DNA of 64,000 bases from Candidatus Blautia excrementipullorum. GTDB taxonomy: Bacteria > Bacillota > Clostridia > Lachnospirales > Lachnospiraceae. Both the position numbers and the translations under genes were made by a program. Below are positions 17,131 to 25,469 of the stretch, piece by piece. Location of the stretch: contig DWYN01000110.1 in the NCBI GenBank assembly GCA_019118645.1, positions 1 through 64,000 on the forward strand, read 5' to 3'. Positions within the stretch are counted from its first letter, which is position 1, and each line of letters starts with the position of its first letter. The notes below the pieces were generated by a model, which was not told the DNA's origin, did no database searches, and worked only from the letters and a program-made list of their open reading frames with translations.

Positions 17131-17159
17131 TTTCGAAGTTAAAATACTTCTTCTATAAT
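17131..17159 (+). promoter_or_regulatory. SDR operon promoter with a dyad in the spacer
   Basis: A perfect -10 TATAAT (17154-17159) has only a poor -35 (TTTCGA, 17131-17136) at 17 bp, as expected of an activator-dependent promoter. The spacer holds an inverted repeat GAAGT-6-ACTTC (17135-17150), a candidate operator for the divergent PucR regulator. Confidence 0.5.
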
Positions 17160-17225
17160 GACAATATACAGTCCCCTCTGTAAGCAGCCGTACAAAAAAA
17201 GGATTGATGGAAAGGGGTTTTTACT

Positions 17226-18140
17226 ATGGCTTATGATGCGAACGAGGCAATGCGCCAGATGATGGCGGGATATATGAAACAGGCACGTCCTCTTCACGAC
17301 ATGCTTTTTGTGGAGGGCAAAACAGCCATTGTTACAGGAGGAACGTCCGGGCTGGGATTTAACATTGCGCTCAGACTTCTCCAGGGAGGCGCCAATGTGG
17401 TCGTTGCCTCCGGGTCCGAGAAGAAGGGGGAGACGGCAATCTCTCTGCTTCGCACGGAAGGTTACGGAGAGGACCGGGTAAGATACTGCAAAACAGATGT
17501 TTCTCGGGAAGAAGAGGTGATTCATCTGGTTGAGTTTACCGACAGAACCTTCGGATCTTTGGATATTCTGGTGAATTCTGTGGGAATTTGGAATTATGCG
17601 CATATTTATCATATGTCGAAGGAAGATTTTGATCACATTATGGAGGTGAACGTCACCGGACTGTTTCTGTGCATTAAGCATGTTTCCAGATACATGATCG
17701 ATCATAAGATCGCCGGAAAGATTACAGCTGTTTCTTCCAACTGTCCGTGGATGCCTTATCCGGTATTTGGAGGATATCCTCATTACGCAGCGTCCAAGGG
17801 AGCGGTGAACGCTCTGGTCGTGGAGGCGGCCAAGGAATTAAAACGGTACAATATTATGGTGAACGCCGTGGCGCCGGGCGGCATGGCCACCCCGGGAGCA
17901 ACCAGCAACCTGACTGCAAAGAATCTTACAGAAGAGCAGGCAGATGAGTTTTACGATGAACTGATGGTATGGTCCATCGACAGTACCCAGACGGTAGATT
18001 CCGTTGCAATTGTAGCCTATATGCTGTCCACCGCAGTGTCTGACGGAATAACAGGAGAAGTGGTAGTGGCTGATGCGGGAGCTTCCCACAATATCGTACA
18101 TCATCAGGTTGCAATCGAAGCCTATCCGCCGGAAGAATAA
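17226..18140 (+). CDS. Short-chain dehydrogenase/reductase (SDR)
   Basis: A 304-aa classical SDR. The nucleotide-binding motif TGGTSGLG is at residues 37-44, DILVNSVG corresponds to the NNAG position, and the active site is S170/S171 with Y187 and K191 (YAASK). The enzyme has about 30 extra N-terminal residues before the Rossmann fold, beginning MAYDANEAMRQMMAGYMKQA. It should oxidise or reduce an alcohol/ketone with NAD(P). AAAGGGG precedes the start. It is the first gene of the putative three-gene operon 17226-20486 downstream of the divergent PucR promoter. Its substrate is unknown. Confidence 0.88.
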   Translation: MAYDANEAMRQMMAGYMKQARPLHDMLFVEGKTAIVTGGTSGLGFNIALRLLQGGANVVVASGSEKKGETAISLLRTEGYGEDRVRYCKTDVSREEEVIHLVEFTDRTFGSLDILVNSVGIWNYAHIYHMSKEDFDHIMEVNVTGLFLCIKHVSRYMIDHKIAGKITAVSSNCPWMPYPVFGGYPHYAASKGAVNALVVEAAKELKRYNIMVNAVAPGGMATPGATSNLTAKNLTEEQADEFYDELMVWSIDSTQTVDSVAIVAYMLSTAVSDGITGEVVVADAGASHNIVHHQVAIEAYPPEE

Positions 18141-18209
18141 ACAGAATCCGCTCAGGCAGAAGGAAATAAGACATTTCTGTCCGGGCAAATCGAAAGGAAT
18201 GAAAAAAGA

Positions 18210-19448
18210 ATGAGCAAAAAAATAGATGAAAGACTTCCGCAGAACAGCGGAAAAGGATCTGGACTGAAAGAATATTATGCAATCAAATCCCCCTGGGAAA
18301 AAATGTACGGTTATCGTGACGCAATGCATTATGCCAACCGTTTTGAACAGGTGATCGGCGCTGCTTGTATGCAGGCTTACCGGATTATGATTCCGGATTA
18401 CCGGGAGAGAGCGCAGCTGATGTGCGAGGACGCGCTTGCCCGTCTGGTTGCCACTAACCGGATGTATGGGATGAACGGGGACGATATGAATAATATGCAT
18501 CCGTTTATGTGCGGGCAGTTCGTAGGCGCGCTGATCGGAGATCAGGGAGACGATGCCCTTCTTATGTGCGGCCGCTGCCAGGACTTCGGTACATACCGGG
18601 CAGAAAAAGAACTGGATGTCTGCGACTGGGACATTGTAGGATCTGAACTTTGCCGGGCGACTACCATGTCTCTTCAGGGCTCTGCCATCGGATCAGCAGA
18701 GAGACGCCGCCCGGGGCCAACCATGGAGTACTGTATGGTGGAGGCAAAAGGCTGCGGTGACAGACACTGCCGGATTGTTGCGGAAAACCGCGATAAATAT
18801 CCAATGCCGGAACATGAACTCTGGGAGAGCTTCGGCCCTGTTGCCACAGCGGATCAGATCAAATATACAGAAGAAGAGGACTGTGTAAAAGAATCCATGG
18901 TATTCCGGGAAGAATGCAACTATACTTTTACAAACGGAACCCATCTGGAGCAGGATTCTTCCAGCGCGAATATGGTGACACTGTCTACGTCCGCCTCTCT
19001 GTATGTGCTGCCGGCGATTAACGAGGCGGTGAAAAGAGGAATTGTCACGCGGAAAATGGCGGATCACATTCTTCACTGTGTTTGTGAAGCCGCCGGAAAG
19101 GCCATGTTTGGAGAGCGCTATGCCATTAAGGCGGCCAGAGACTGGCTGGGAGTTCCGCTGGAAATCGGAGAGGACGGCCGTGTCATGGGCGGGCTTCTGG
19201 AAATGCAGCTTCAGTCTATCCTGTGCAGCTACGAAGTGGAAGCTTTTAATGAGAAGGAGTGTATCTATGTGATCGACCGCGCGGGACTGGAGATTACCGG
19301 ATGCAAGGAACTTCCCCAGGTGCATGTGGACTTCTGGTACGGAATAGTAAAGACGCTGGTCAATGCACAGTGGTCCCTGTGGGAAGAGGACTCTCCTGCC
19401 GGCAAGCTTCGCATTAAAATCGCAAAGAAAATCGATAAATTCTGTTGA
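18210..19448 (+). CDS. Uncharacterised protein with a V4R-like small-molecule-binding motif
   Basis: A 412-aa soluble protein rich in cysteine and methionine. Residues about 170-192 read EYCMVEAKGCGDRHCRIVAE, with C182 and C187. This matches the closing motif of V4R (4-vinyl-reductase) domains, where a Cys, Gly-Asp and second Cys precede a short strand; such domains bind small aromatic ligands or metals. The following half, about residues 230-412, has no fold I recognise. The start is preceded by GAAAGGAATG. It lies 69 nt after the SDR and 15 nt before the GcvT-like gene. Its position suggests a substrate-binding or enzymatic partner in the same pathway. This is inference. Confidence 0.6.
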   Translation: MSKKIDERLPQNSGKGSGLKEYYAIKSPWEKMYGYRDAMHYANRFEQVIGAACMQAYRIMIPDYRERAQLMCEDALARLVATNRMYGMNGDDMNNMHPFMCGQFVGALIGDQGDDALLMCGRCQDFGTYRAEKELDVCDWDIVGSELCRATTMSLQGSAIGSAERRRPGPTMEYCMVEAKGCGDRHCRIVAENRDKYPMPEHELWESFGPVATADQIKYTEEEDCVKESMVFREECNYTFTNGTHLEQDSSSANMVTLSTSASLYVLPAINEAVKRGIVTRKMADHILHCVCEAAGKAMFGERYAIKAARDWLGVPLEIGEDGRVMGGLLEMQLQSILCSYEVEAFNEKECIYVIDRAGLEITGCKELPQVHVDFWYGIVKTLVNAQWSLWEEDSPAGKLRIKIAKKIDKFC

Positions 19449-19463
19449 CAGGAGGGGAAGCAG

Positions 19464-20486
19464 ATGTATAAAAATATCTTTAAATATGATGAAATGAAAC
19501 GATCGGAACATATGGCCGTCCGCCGGACAGTGGGCTGGTACTACTGGACTCACCAGCTGATCGAGATCAGCGGTCCGGACGTGGTAAAGCTGCTGGATTA
19601 TCTGTATCCCAATGATATCGGAAACCTCAGAGTGGGACGGGACCGTTACACCACAATGCTGGATGAAAACGGGGAAATCATTGACGATGTGGTTATTATG
19701 AGAATGGCGGAAGACAGATTCTGGATTTCCACATTGTTTCTGACTTATACAGATGACTGGATTTATTATCATTCCGAGGGATATGATGTAGACTGGAACG
19801 ATATTACCGATGAGTGGGACATGTTTGCGGTGCAGGGACCAAGATCGAAAGAGATGGTGGATTCCATCGTGGAAAAACCGGTGGATGATCTGAAATTTTT
19901 CAGTCATGAACCGAATAAAATCGGCGATATGGAAGTGCTGATTAATCGGGGAGGGTTCACCGGAGAGAAGTTCGGCTATGAAATATACTGCCGCAGAGAG
20001 GATACGGACGCCCTGGAAAGAATTCTGAAAGATACGGCGCCGAAATTTGACGGAAAACAGGTTACAGAATTTCAGGTAATGGCCTGGACACTTCCTACAG
20101 AAAGCGGATTCTACTATATGAGGGATCTGGCTCATACCAATCCCATAGAAGTGGGTCTGGATGCAAATATTGACTGGGAAAAAGACTTTATCGGAAAAGA
20201 GGCTCTTCTGAAAGTCAAAGAAAACGGACCGGAAAAGGAGATGGTAGGATTCGAGGTTCCGGAGACCGACATTTATATCCGGGCAAAACAGTATGGAGGT
20301 CCGGGAGAGGCTGTGTATATTGACAGCGAGGAGGAAGAGGTAGGACGTGTGTCAAAGATGGTCTACTCATATGTGAAAGAGGTAAACAACGGATACATTC
20401 TTGCGAAAAAAGGAAAACTCCGGGTGGGCGACCATATAAAAATACATGGGTATGATGCGGTGATAACGGAAAAGAAATGGCTTTGA
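19464..20486 (+). CDS. GcvT-like aminomethyltransferase/THF-dependent demethylase family protein
   Basis: A 340-aa protein of the GcvT/DmdA/LigM fold family. Visible landmarks are LIEISGPDVVKLLDYLYPND at the start of the first domain, RYTTMLDENGEIIDDVVIMR, FAVQGPRSKEM, RGGFTGEKFGYEIYCR (the folate-site glycine/glutamate segment) and GLDANIDWEKDFIGKEAL, then a C-terminal barrel. Known members move a methyl or methylene group to tetrahydrofolate from glycine, dimethylsulfoniopropionate or methoxy-aromatics. No GcvH, GcvP or GcvL gene is nearby, so glycine cleavage is unlikely. Its V4R-like and SDR neighbours favour demethylation of an unknown small substrate. AGGAGGGG precedes the start. Confidence 0.72.
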   Translation: MYKNIFKYDEMKRSEHMAVRRTVGWYYWTHQLIEISGPDVVKLLDYLYPNDIGNLRVGRDRYTTMLDENGEIIDDVVIMRMAEDRFWISTLFLTYTDDWIYYHSEGYDVDWNDITDEWDMFAVQGPRSKEMVDSIVEKPVDDLKFFSHEPNKIGDMEVLINRGGFTGEKFGYEIYCRREDTDALERILKDTAPKFDGKQVTEFQVMAWTLPTESGFYYMRDLAHTNPIEVGLDANIDWEKDFIGKEALLKVKENGPEKEMVGFEVPETDIYIRAKQYGGPGEAVYIDSEEEEVGRVSKMVYSYVKEVNNGYILAKKGKLRVGDHIKIHGYDAVITEKKWL

Positions 20487-20508
20487 TGAAGAATATCTGA
20501 CGGTTTTG

Positions 20509-20538
20509 CCAGCGGGACTGCTTCCCGCTGGTTTTTTT
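20509..20538 (+). terminator. Terminator after the SDR/V4R/GcvT-like operon
   Basis: CCAGCGGGA (20509-20517) pairs with TCCCGCTGG (20523-20531), followed by seven T. Confidence 0.93.
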
Positions 20539-20679
20539 GATATGACGGGAAAAACAGGGGCAGAGGACAGCCGCGCCTGCTTGCATCCCGCCGGCAAATA
20601 TAGTATGATGGTAACGATAAGAAGAAAAAGATATCTATATATAGAAAGAAAAGTCATAAAAATTATGAGAGGAAACAGC

Positions 20680-21462
20680 TTGAAAAGAATTGAGCTGTTA
20701 TGGAGAGAAATGTTTAAAGAAATTGGGGACGAAAGAGCGTTTAATGGAATACTGGAACAGATTATTGATAACATACAGAAGGGGAATCTGAAGGCGGGAG
20801 ACGCGCTGCCGGCGGAACGGACAATGGCGGAAACAATGAAGGTGTCCCGCTCTGCAGTCAGAGAGGCCCTGAGAGCCCTTGAACTTTTAGGAATTATAGA
20901 GGCGGTTCCGGGAGGAGGCAATTATGTAACCAGCGATCTGGACACCTGGCTGATCGGGCCGCTGACGATCCTTTTCCGTCTGAATAACGGATATGTGCGT
21001 CAGAATCAGCAGCTTCGCGCTGCCCTTGAAAGAGAAAATGCCATTCTGGCGGCTAAGAAATGTACTCCTCTTGACGCCGCGGAACTCTGGATGATCCTTG
21101 CCAGACTTGACGCTGCAGAAAATGAAAAAGACAGAGGCAGTCTTGATAAGGAGCTTCATACGAAAATAGGAAAAATCGCAGATAATCCTATGATATACAG
21201 CGTGCTTGCCGCTGCGGATCAGCTGACAGACAATATAATTTCGGGAACAAGGGACTATATTATGCGGAAAAATCAGTCAGCTTCCGTGGTGGACGAACAG
21301 CATCACCGCCTTGTGGAAGCTATTATTAATGGCAACGCGGAGGAAGCGGGAAACCGCATGTCGGAACATATGGATACGGTAGAAGAGTATATGGAACAGA
21401 TGCTGGAAGAAAATACGGACAGCGGACAGAGCATAGAGGAAATGACGCAGGAGAAGAACTGA
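20680..21462 (+). CDS. FadR/GntR-family transcriptional regulator
   Basis: A 260-aa regulator with an N-terminal winged helix (about residues 25-75, GDALPAERTMAETMKVSRSA followed by VREALRALELLGI, the GntR signature) and a C-terminal all-helical FCD effector domain with HTKIGKIADNPM and DEQHHRLVEAI, whose histidines may bind metal and a carboxylate ligand. The start is uncertain. TTG at 20680 has AGAGG seven bases upstream and is preferred; ATG at 20665 and 20710 are in frame but poorly placed. It probably controls the adjacent dehydrogenase and malic enzyme genes through the palindrome at 21499-21511. Confidence 0.85.
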   Translation: MKRIELLWREMFKEIGDERAFNGILEQIIDNIQKGNLKAGDALPAERTMAETMKVSRSAVREALRALELLGIIEAVPGGGNYVTSDLDTWLIGPLTILFRLNNGYVRQNQQLRAALERENAILAAKKCTPLDAAELWMILARLDAAENEKDRGSLDKELHTKIGKIADNPMIYSVLAAADQLTDNIISGTRDYIMRKNQSASVVDEQHHRLVEAIINGNAEEAGNRMSEHMDTVEEYMEQMLEENTDSGQSIEEMTQEKN

Positions 21463-21491
21463 AAATAAAGAAAGAAAATCGATACAGGCTC

Positions 21492-21520
21492 TTGTGTTCT
21501 GGTCTGACCAGTGGTACAAT
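21492..21520 (+). promoter_or_regulatory. Promoter with a FadR/GntR-type operator in the spacer
   Basis: TTGTGT (21492-21497) and TACAAT (21515-21520) are separated by 17 bp. Inside this spacer CTGGTCTGACCAG (21499-21511) is a near-perfect palindrome matching the FadR-subfamily pattern TGGT-N3-ACCA. A repressor bound there would block RNA polymerase. It lies between the GntR regulator gene and the dehydrogenase gene. Confidence 0.7.
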
Positions 21521-21581
21521 CAATTTATAAAATTGGTTGCACCGAAAAAACGATTGGTCAACCGGAAAGAAGGGCGAAATT

Positions 21582-22712
21582 ATGGGATATGTAACATGGT
21601 CATATGAGACTCTGAACCGGTTCTGCGGAGATGTGTTCAGAGCTTTTGGATTCAGTGAAGAGGAAAGCAATGAGATTAAGGATGTTCTTCTGACAGCAGA
21701 CCTTTACGGTATTGAGAGTCACGGCATGCAGAGAATGGTTCGTTATCACAAAGGAATTGAGAAGGGAACCATTCATCCGGAAGCAAGACCGGAAGTTGTG
21801 TTTGAGACTCCTGTTTCCGCAGTGATTGACGGACATAATGGAATGGGACAGCTTATCAGCGTTTTTGCTATGAAAAAGGCTATCGAAAAAGCAAAAAAGA
21901 CAGGAGTAGGCATTGTCAGCGTCCGCGAATCAAATCATTTCGGAATCGCAGGGTATTATGCGAAAATGGCCTGTGATCAGGGGCTCCTTGGAATGGCATG
22001 CACCAACTCAGAGGCCATCATGGTACCGACCTTCGGGAAAAAAGCGATGCTTGGCTCCAATCCTATTGCTGTAGCGATGCCGGCAGAACCCTATCCGTTT
22101 TTCTTCGACTGTTCCACTACGGTGGTGACGAGAGGAAAGCTGGAGATGTACAATAAAATGGGAAAACCTCTTCCTGACGGCTGGGCTCTCGACAAAAACG
22201 GACATCCTACCACGGACGCGCCGGATGTTCTGGCGAATATTGTGGCCAAGAAAGGCGGCGGGATCATGCCTCTGGGTGGCAGCGAGGAAGTCAGCGGCAG
22301 CCACAAGGGATACGGCTACGGTATGGTGTGCGAACTGTTCAGCTCCATTCTCTCTATGGGCGTTACTTCTGATAAATGCTGTACATTCCCGGACAAGACC
22401 GGAATCTGTCACGGATTCATGGCTGTGGATCCGGCTGTCTTCGGCGATCCGGAGGCGATTAAGAGGCATTTTTCCCAGTATCTGGAAGAATTGAGAGAGA
22501 GTCCGAAAGCAGACGGCAAAGACCGTATTTATACCCATGGTGAGAAGGAAGTCTTTGCGGAAAAGGAAAGAAGAGAGAAGGGTATTCCGGTAAATGACAA
22601 TACAATGGTAGAGCTGGCCAATCTGTGCGGATATCTGAAACTTGATTTCCATAAATATTTTGAAGGCTATGAACTTCCGAAAGACAGCAAGTTCTTTACA
22701 GGAAATTATTAA
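21582..22712 (+). CDS. Malate/L-lactate dehydrogenase family (Ldh_2) oxidoreductase
   Basis: A 376-aa NAD(P)-dependent 2-hydroxyacid dehydrogenase of the Ldh_2 family, which differs from classical Rossmann LDH. Family marks are ADLYGIESHGMQRMVRYHKG, DGHNGMGQLISVFAM, VRESNHFGIAGYYA (the catalytic His region), GSNPIAVAMPA and KGYGYGMVCELFSS. Relatives use malate, lactate, sulfolactate or ureidoglycolate. The malic enzyme immediately downstream suggests malate/oxaloacetate here. The start at 21582 is chosen from the AGAAGGG box; the in-frame ATG at 21537 is in the promoter region. It is probably repressed by the upstream GntR protein. Confidence 0.86.
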   Translation: MGYVTWSYETLNRFCGDVFRAFGFSEEESNEIKDVLLTADLYGIESHGMQRMVRYHKGIEKGTIHPEARPEVVFETPVSAVIDGHNGMGQLISVFAMKKAIEKAKKTGVGIVSVRESNHFGIAGYYAKMACDQGLLGMACTNSEAIMVPTFGKKAMLGSNPIAVAMPAEPYPFFFDCSTTVVTRGKLEMYNKMGKPLPDGWALDKNGHPTTDAPDVLANIVAKKGGGIMPLGGSEEVSGSHKGYGYGMVCELFSSILSMGVTSDKCCTFPDKTGICHGFMAVDPAVFGDPEAIKRHFSQYLEELRESPKADGKDRIYTHGEKEVFAEKERREKGIPVNDNTMVELANLCGYLKLDFHKYFEGYELPKDSKFFTGNY

Positions 22713-22735
22713 AAAATCCCAAGGAGGATATACAA

Positions 22736-23911
22736 ATGGATTATGCAAAAGAATCATTAAGGTTACATGGTGAGTGGAAGGGAAAAATTGAGGTGGTGAC
22801 AAGAGTTCCGGTAGAAAACAAGGACGATCTGTCTCTGGCCTACACTCCGGGAGTTGCCCAGCCCTGTCTGGAAATTCAGAAGGATGTTGACAAATCCTAT
22901 GAGCTCACAAGAAGATGGAACATGTGTCTGGTAGTAACAGACGGATCTGCCGTTCTGGGCCTTGGCGACATCGGACCGGAGGCGGGCATGCCGGTTATGG
23001 AGGGAAAATGCGTTCTGTTTAAGGCATTTGGAGATGTGGACGCTTTTCCGCTCTGTATTAAGAGTCATGATGTTGATGAGATCGTCAATACTATTTATAT
23101 GATCTCCGGATCGTTCGGCGGAGTAAACCTGGAGGATATTTCCGCCCCCAGATGCTTTGAAATTGAAAAGAAGCTGAAAGAAAAATGTGATATTCCGATC
23201 TTCCACGATGATCAGCACGGTACGGCAATCATCACTCTGGCCGGCATTACCAATGCGCTTCGGGTGGTAGGAAAGAAAAAGGAAGATGTCAGGATTGTTA
23301 TGAACGGCGCCGGCGCAGCTGCTATTTCCATCGCGCGGCTGCTCCTGAAAGCCGGATACCAGAATATTACTCTCTGCGACAGAAAGGGCGCCATTTATGA
23401 GGGCCGCCAGGAGGGTATGAATCCTGTGAAGGAAGAGATGAGCAAGGTGACAAACCGTGAGAAAAAGGCGGGCTCTCTTGCGGATATGCTTGTGGGGGCA
23501 GATGTGTTTATCGGTGTTTCCGCTCCGGGCGCTGTGACTACGGAAATGGTAAAGACTATGGCTAAGGACGCGGTGATTTTTGCCTGCGCAAATCCTACAC
23601 CGGAGATTTTCCCGGAGGATGCCAAAGCAGGGGGAGCAAAAGTAATTGCTACCGGAAGAAGCGATTTTCCGAATCAGATTAATAATGTACTGGCCTTCCC
23701 GGGAGTATTCCGCGGCGCTTTCGACGTAAGAGCGAAAGACATTAACGATGAGATGAAGATTGCTGCGTCAGAAGCTCTTGCAGGGCTGATTACGGATGAA
23801 GAGCTTTGTGCAGATTATATTATACCGAAGGCTTTTGATAAGAGAGTAGGACCGGCAGTGGCGAAAGCTGTCGCCGAGGCCGCCAGAAAAACAGGGGTTG
23901 CAAGATTATAA
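22736..23911 (+). CDS. Malic enzyme (NAD(P)-dependent, decarboxylating)
   Basis: A 391-aa protein of the short bacterial malic enzyme type without the C-terminal phosphotransacetylase-like domain. It shows [14 protein letters not shown] (catalytic Tyr), [38 protein letters not shown] with the metal ligands, [10 protein letters not shown], and a nucleotide-binding [14 protein letters not shown]. It converts malate to pyruvate and CO2 with reduction of NAD(P). AGGAGG lies before the start, 23 nt after the Ldh_2 gene, so both form an operon. Together they could cycle malate, oxaloacetate and pyruvate and shift reducing equivalents between cofactors. Confidence 0.92.
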   Translation: MDYAKESLRLHGEWKGKIEVVTRVPVENKDDLSLAYTPGVAQPCLEIQKDVDKSYELTRRWNMCLVVTDGSAVLGLGDIGPEAGMPVMEGKCVLFKAFGDVDAFPLCIKSHDVDEIVNTIYMISGSFGGVNLEDISAPRCFEIEKKLKEKCDIPIFHDDQHGTAIITLAGITNALRVVGKKKEDVRIVMNGAGAAAISIARLLLKAGYQNITLCDRKGAIYEGRQEGMNPVKEEMSKVTNREKKAGSLADMLVGADVFIGVSAPGAVTTEMVKTMAKDAVIFACANPTPEIFPEDAKAGGAKVIATGRSDFPNQINNVLAFPGVFRGAFDVRAKDINDEMKIAASEALAGLITDEELCADYIIPKAFDKRVGPAVAKAVAEAARKTGVARL

Positions 23912-23924
23912 GAAAAGAAACAGG

Positions 23925-23977
23925 AAAATCCTCGCTGCTGCGGAAAATTTCTGCGGCAGCGGGGATTTATTTTTTTC
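23925..23977 (+). terminator. Terminator after malic enzyme gene
   Basis: AAATCCTCGCTGC pairs with GCAGCGGGGATTT across an inner TGCGG...CTGCGG region, followed by a T run. Confidence 0.85.
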
Positions 23978-24023
23978 GGGCCTTTAGGATGCCCGGGAAA
24001 ATCAGGACGGCCGACGGAAATCT

Positions 24024-24052
24024 TTGACAAATCCGGCTTTGATTAGTAAAAT
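24024..24052 (+). promoter_or_regulatory. Promoter of hisC
   Basis: TTGACA (24024-24029) and TAAAAT (24047-24052) are separated by 17 bp, about 45 nt before the leader ORF. Confidence 0.75.
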
Positions 24053-24095
24053 ATCACATATGTAAAGAAAAGCAGCTGCGGCAGAAAGGAGAAGT

Positions 24096-24128
24096 ATGCG
24101 CGGAAGGCGTTACACAGGAAAAATATGA
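24096..24128 (+). CDS. Ten-residue leader ORF overlapping hisC
   Basis: An ATG with a strong ribosome binding site (AAAGGAGAAGT) opens a ten-codon frame, MRGRRYTGKI. Its TGA stop overlaps the hisC start codon (ATATGA). The hisC start has only a weak site of its own (AGGAAAAAT), so translation of the leader may feed ribosomes to hisC. No histidine codon is present, so classical attenuation is unlikely. Confidence 0.5.
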   Translation: MRGRRYTGKI

Positions 24129-25204
24129 AGAACTGGGAAGCAAATGTCCGCCAGGTTGTTCCCTATACACCGGGAGAGCAGCCGAATCAGGAGGACATGA
24201 TCAAATTGAATACAAATGAAAATCCGTATCCTCCGGCTCCGGGGGTGAAAGAGGTTCTGGAGCGGCTGGATACCGGCACCCTTCGTCTGTATCCGGATCC
24301 GACAGCAGGGGAACTGGTATCTGCCATTGCAGAAAACTACGGACTGGAAAAGGATCAGGTGTTTGTCGGTGTGGGGTCTGATGATGTGCTTGCGATGAGT
24401 TTTCTGACCTTTTTTAACAGCGGCAGGCCAATCCTGTTTCCGGATATTACTTATTCCTTTTATGATGTGTGGGCGGAGCTGTTCCGTATCCCATATGAGC
24501 GTCCGGCGCTGGATGAACAATTTCATATCAGGAAGGAAGACTATTTCCGGGAAAACGGAGGCATTATTTTTCCGAATCCCAATGCGCCTACAGGCGTGGA
24601 GCTGCCCCTGGAGGATATCGAGGAGATTGTTGCCCGCAACCAGGATGTTATAGTTATCGTAGATGAGGCCTATGTGGACTTTGGAGCGAGGTCCGCCCTT
24701 CCGCTTCTGAAAAAGTATGAGAATCTTCTGGTGGTTCAGACATTCAGCAAGTCCCGTTCACTGGCAGGAATGAGAATCGGGTTTGCCTGCGGAAACGCCA
24801 GACTGATCCGGTATCTGAATGACGTCAAATATTCTTTCAATTCCTACACAATGGACAGAACCGCTCTGGCGGCAGGCACTGCGGCGGTGAAGGATCAGGA
24901 ATATTTCCGGGAAACCTGCCGTAAAATTATAGAAACAAGGGAATGGACGAAAAAGGAACTCAGAAGCCTGGGCTTTTCTTTCCAGGATTCCAAGGCGAAT
25001 TTTATTTTTGCGTCCCATAATGTCTGCCCGGCGGAAGAATTGTTCCAGGCGCTTCGTAAAAGGCATATCTACGTGAGATATTTCCCTGGAGGAAGGACGG
25101 AAAATTTCCTCCGCATCACAGTGGGAACCCGAAAGGAAATGGAAATTTTTATTGATTTTCTGAAAAAATATTTTAAAGACAGAGAAAAAAAACGCCCTGA
25201 ATAA
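24125..25204 (+). CDS. hisC: Histidinol-phosphate aminotransferase
   Basis: A 359-aa fold-type I PLP aminotransferase of normal HisC length. The N-terminal segment LNTNENPYPPAPGVKEVL is the HisC signature. PNPNAPTG binds the cofactor, VIVDEAYVDF carries the Asp and Tyr near the pyridine ring, and K209 in QTFSKSRSLAGMRIG forms the Schiff base. It converts imidazole acetol phosphate to histidinol phosphate, and some members also act on aromatic amino acids. It is isolated from other his genes here. A short leader ORF overlaps its start. Confidence 0.92.
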   Translation: MKNWEANVRQVVPYTPGEQPNQEDMIKLNTNENPYPPAPGVKEVLERLDTGTLRLYPDPTAGELVSAIAENYGLEKDQVFVGVGSDDVLAMSFLTFFNSGRPILFPDITYSFYDVWAELFRIPYERPALDEQFHIRKEDYFRENGGIIFPNPNAPTGVELPLEDIEEIVARNQDVIVIVDEAYVDFGARSALPLLKKYENLLVVQTFSKSRSLAGMRIGFACGNARLIRYLNDVKYSFNSYTMDRTALAAGTAAVKDQEYFRETCRKIIETREWTKKELRSLGFSFQDSKANFIFASHNVCPAEELFQALRKRHIYVRYFPGGRTENFLRITVGTRKEMEIFIDFLKKYFKDREKKRPE

Positions 25205-25215
25205 TCCATTTGCTG

Positions 25216-25239
25216 CTGTCCTTTATCCCTTATGGACAG
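25216..25239 (+). other. Small hairpin after hisC
   Basis: CTGTCC (25216-25221) pairs with GGACAG (25234-25239) over a 12-nt AT-rich loop, without a T tract. It overlaps the putative rho -35 box and may be a weak hisC 3' end. Confidence 0.4.
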
Positions 25240-25469
25240 ACCAGGATAAATGTGGTAAGATAACTTTCAGGAGAAAAGCGCAGCCCTGAAAAGCAGAAAA
25301 GGGCTGCCAATCTTAAAAATACAGGGCTCCAGTGCCCAGGAGAAAGACGGTATGTCCGGCAGGCGTAACGACACATATCAGCCGGTATTCTGATGTTCAT
25401 GTCGATTCAGACAGAGTATCCCGTAAATAACAAACACAAAATAATAAAAAGAAAAGACTGAGGTTTTTT
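25233..25469 (+). promoter_or_regulatory. rho promoter and long structured 5' leader
   Basis: TGGACA (25233-25238) and TAAGAT (25256-25261) are 17 bp apart and give a start near 25268, leaving about 200 nt of untranslated leader. The leader contains a perfect hairpin GCAGCCCT/AGGGCTGC (25280-25307) and ATCAG/CTGAT (25377-25394) plus further partial dyads, then an A-rich stretch before GAGGTTTTTT and the rho start. Rho genes in other bacteria are autoregulated through their leaders; that use here is inference. Confidence 0.6.

Noticed and set aside
18693-20135. 480-codon open frame on the - strand
   Set aside because: It is antisense to the V4R-like and GcvT-like genes, which have clear ribosome binding sites and family motifs.
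19464-20486. Assignment of the GcvT-like gene as glycine cleavage T protein
   Set aside because: No gcvH, gcvP or lpd is adjacent, and the neighbours indicate a catabolic island. The family is kept but glycine cleavage is not claimed.
25205-25469. Long gap before rho, considered as SRP RNA, 6S RNA, tmRNA or RNase P RNA
   Set aside because: None of the conserved landmarks of these RNAs was found, and a promoter for rho fits the start of the region. It is described as a leader instead.
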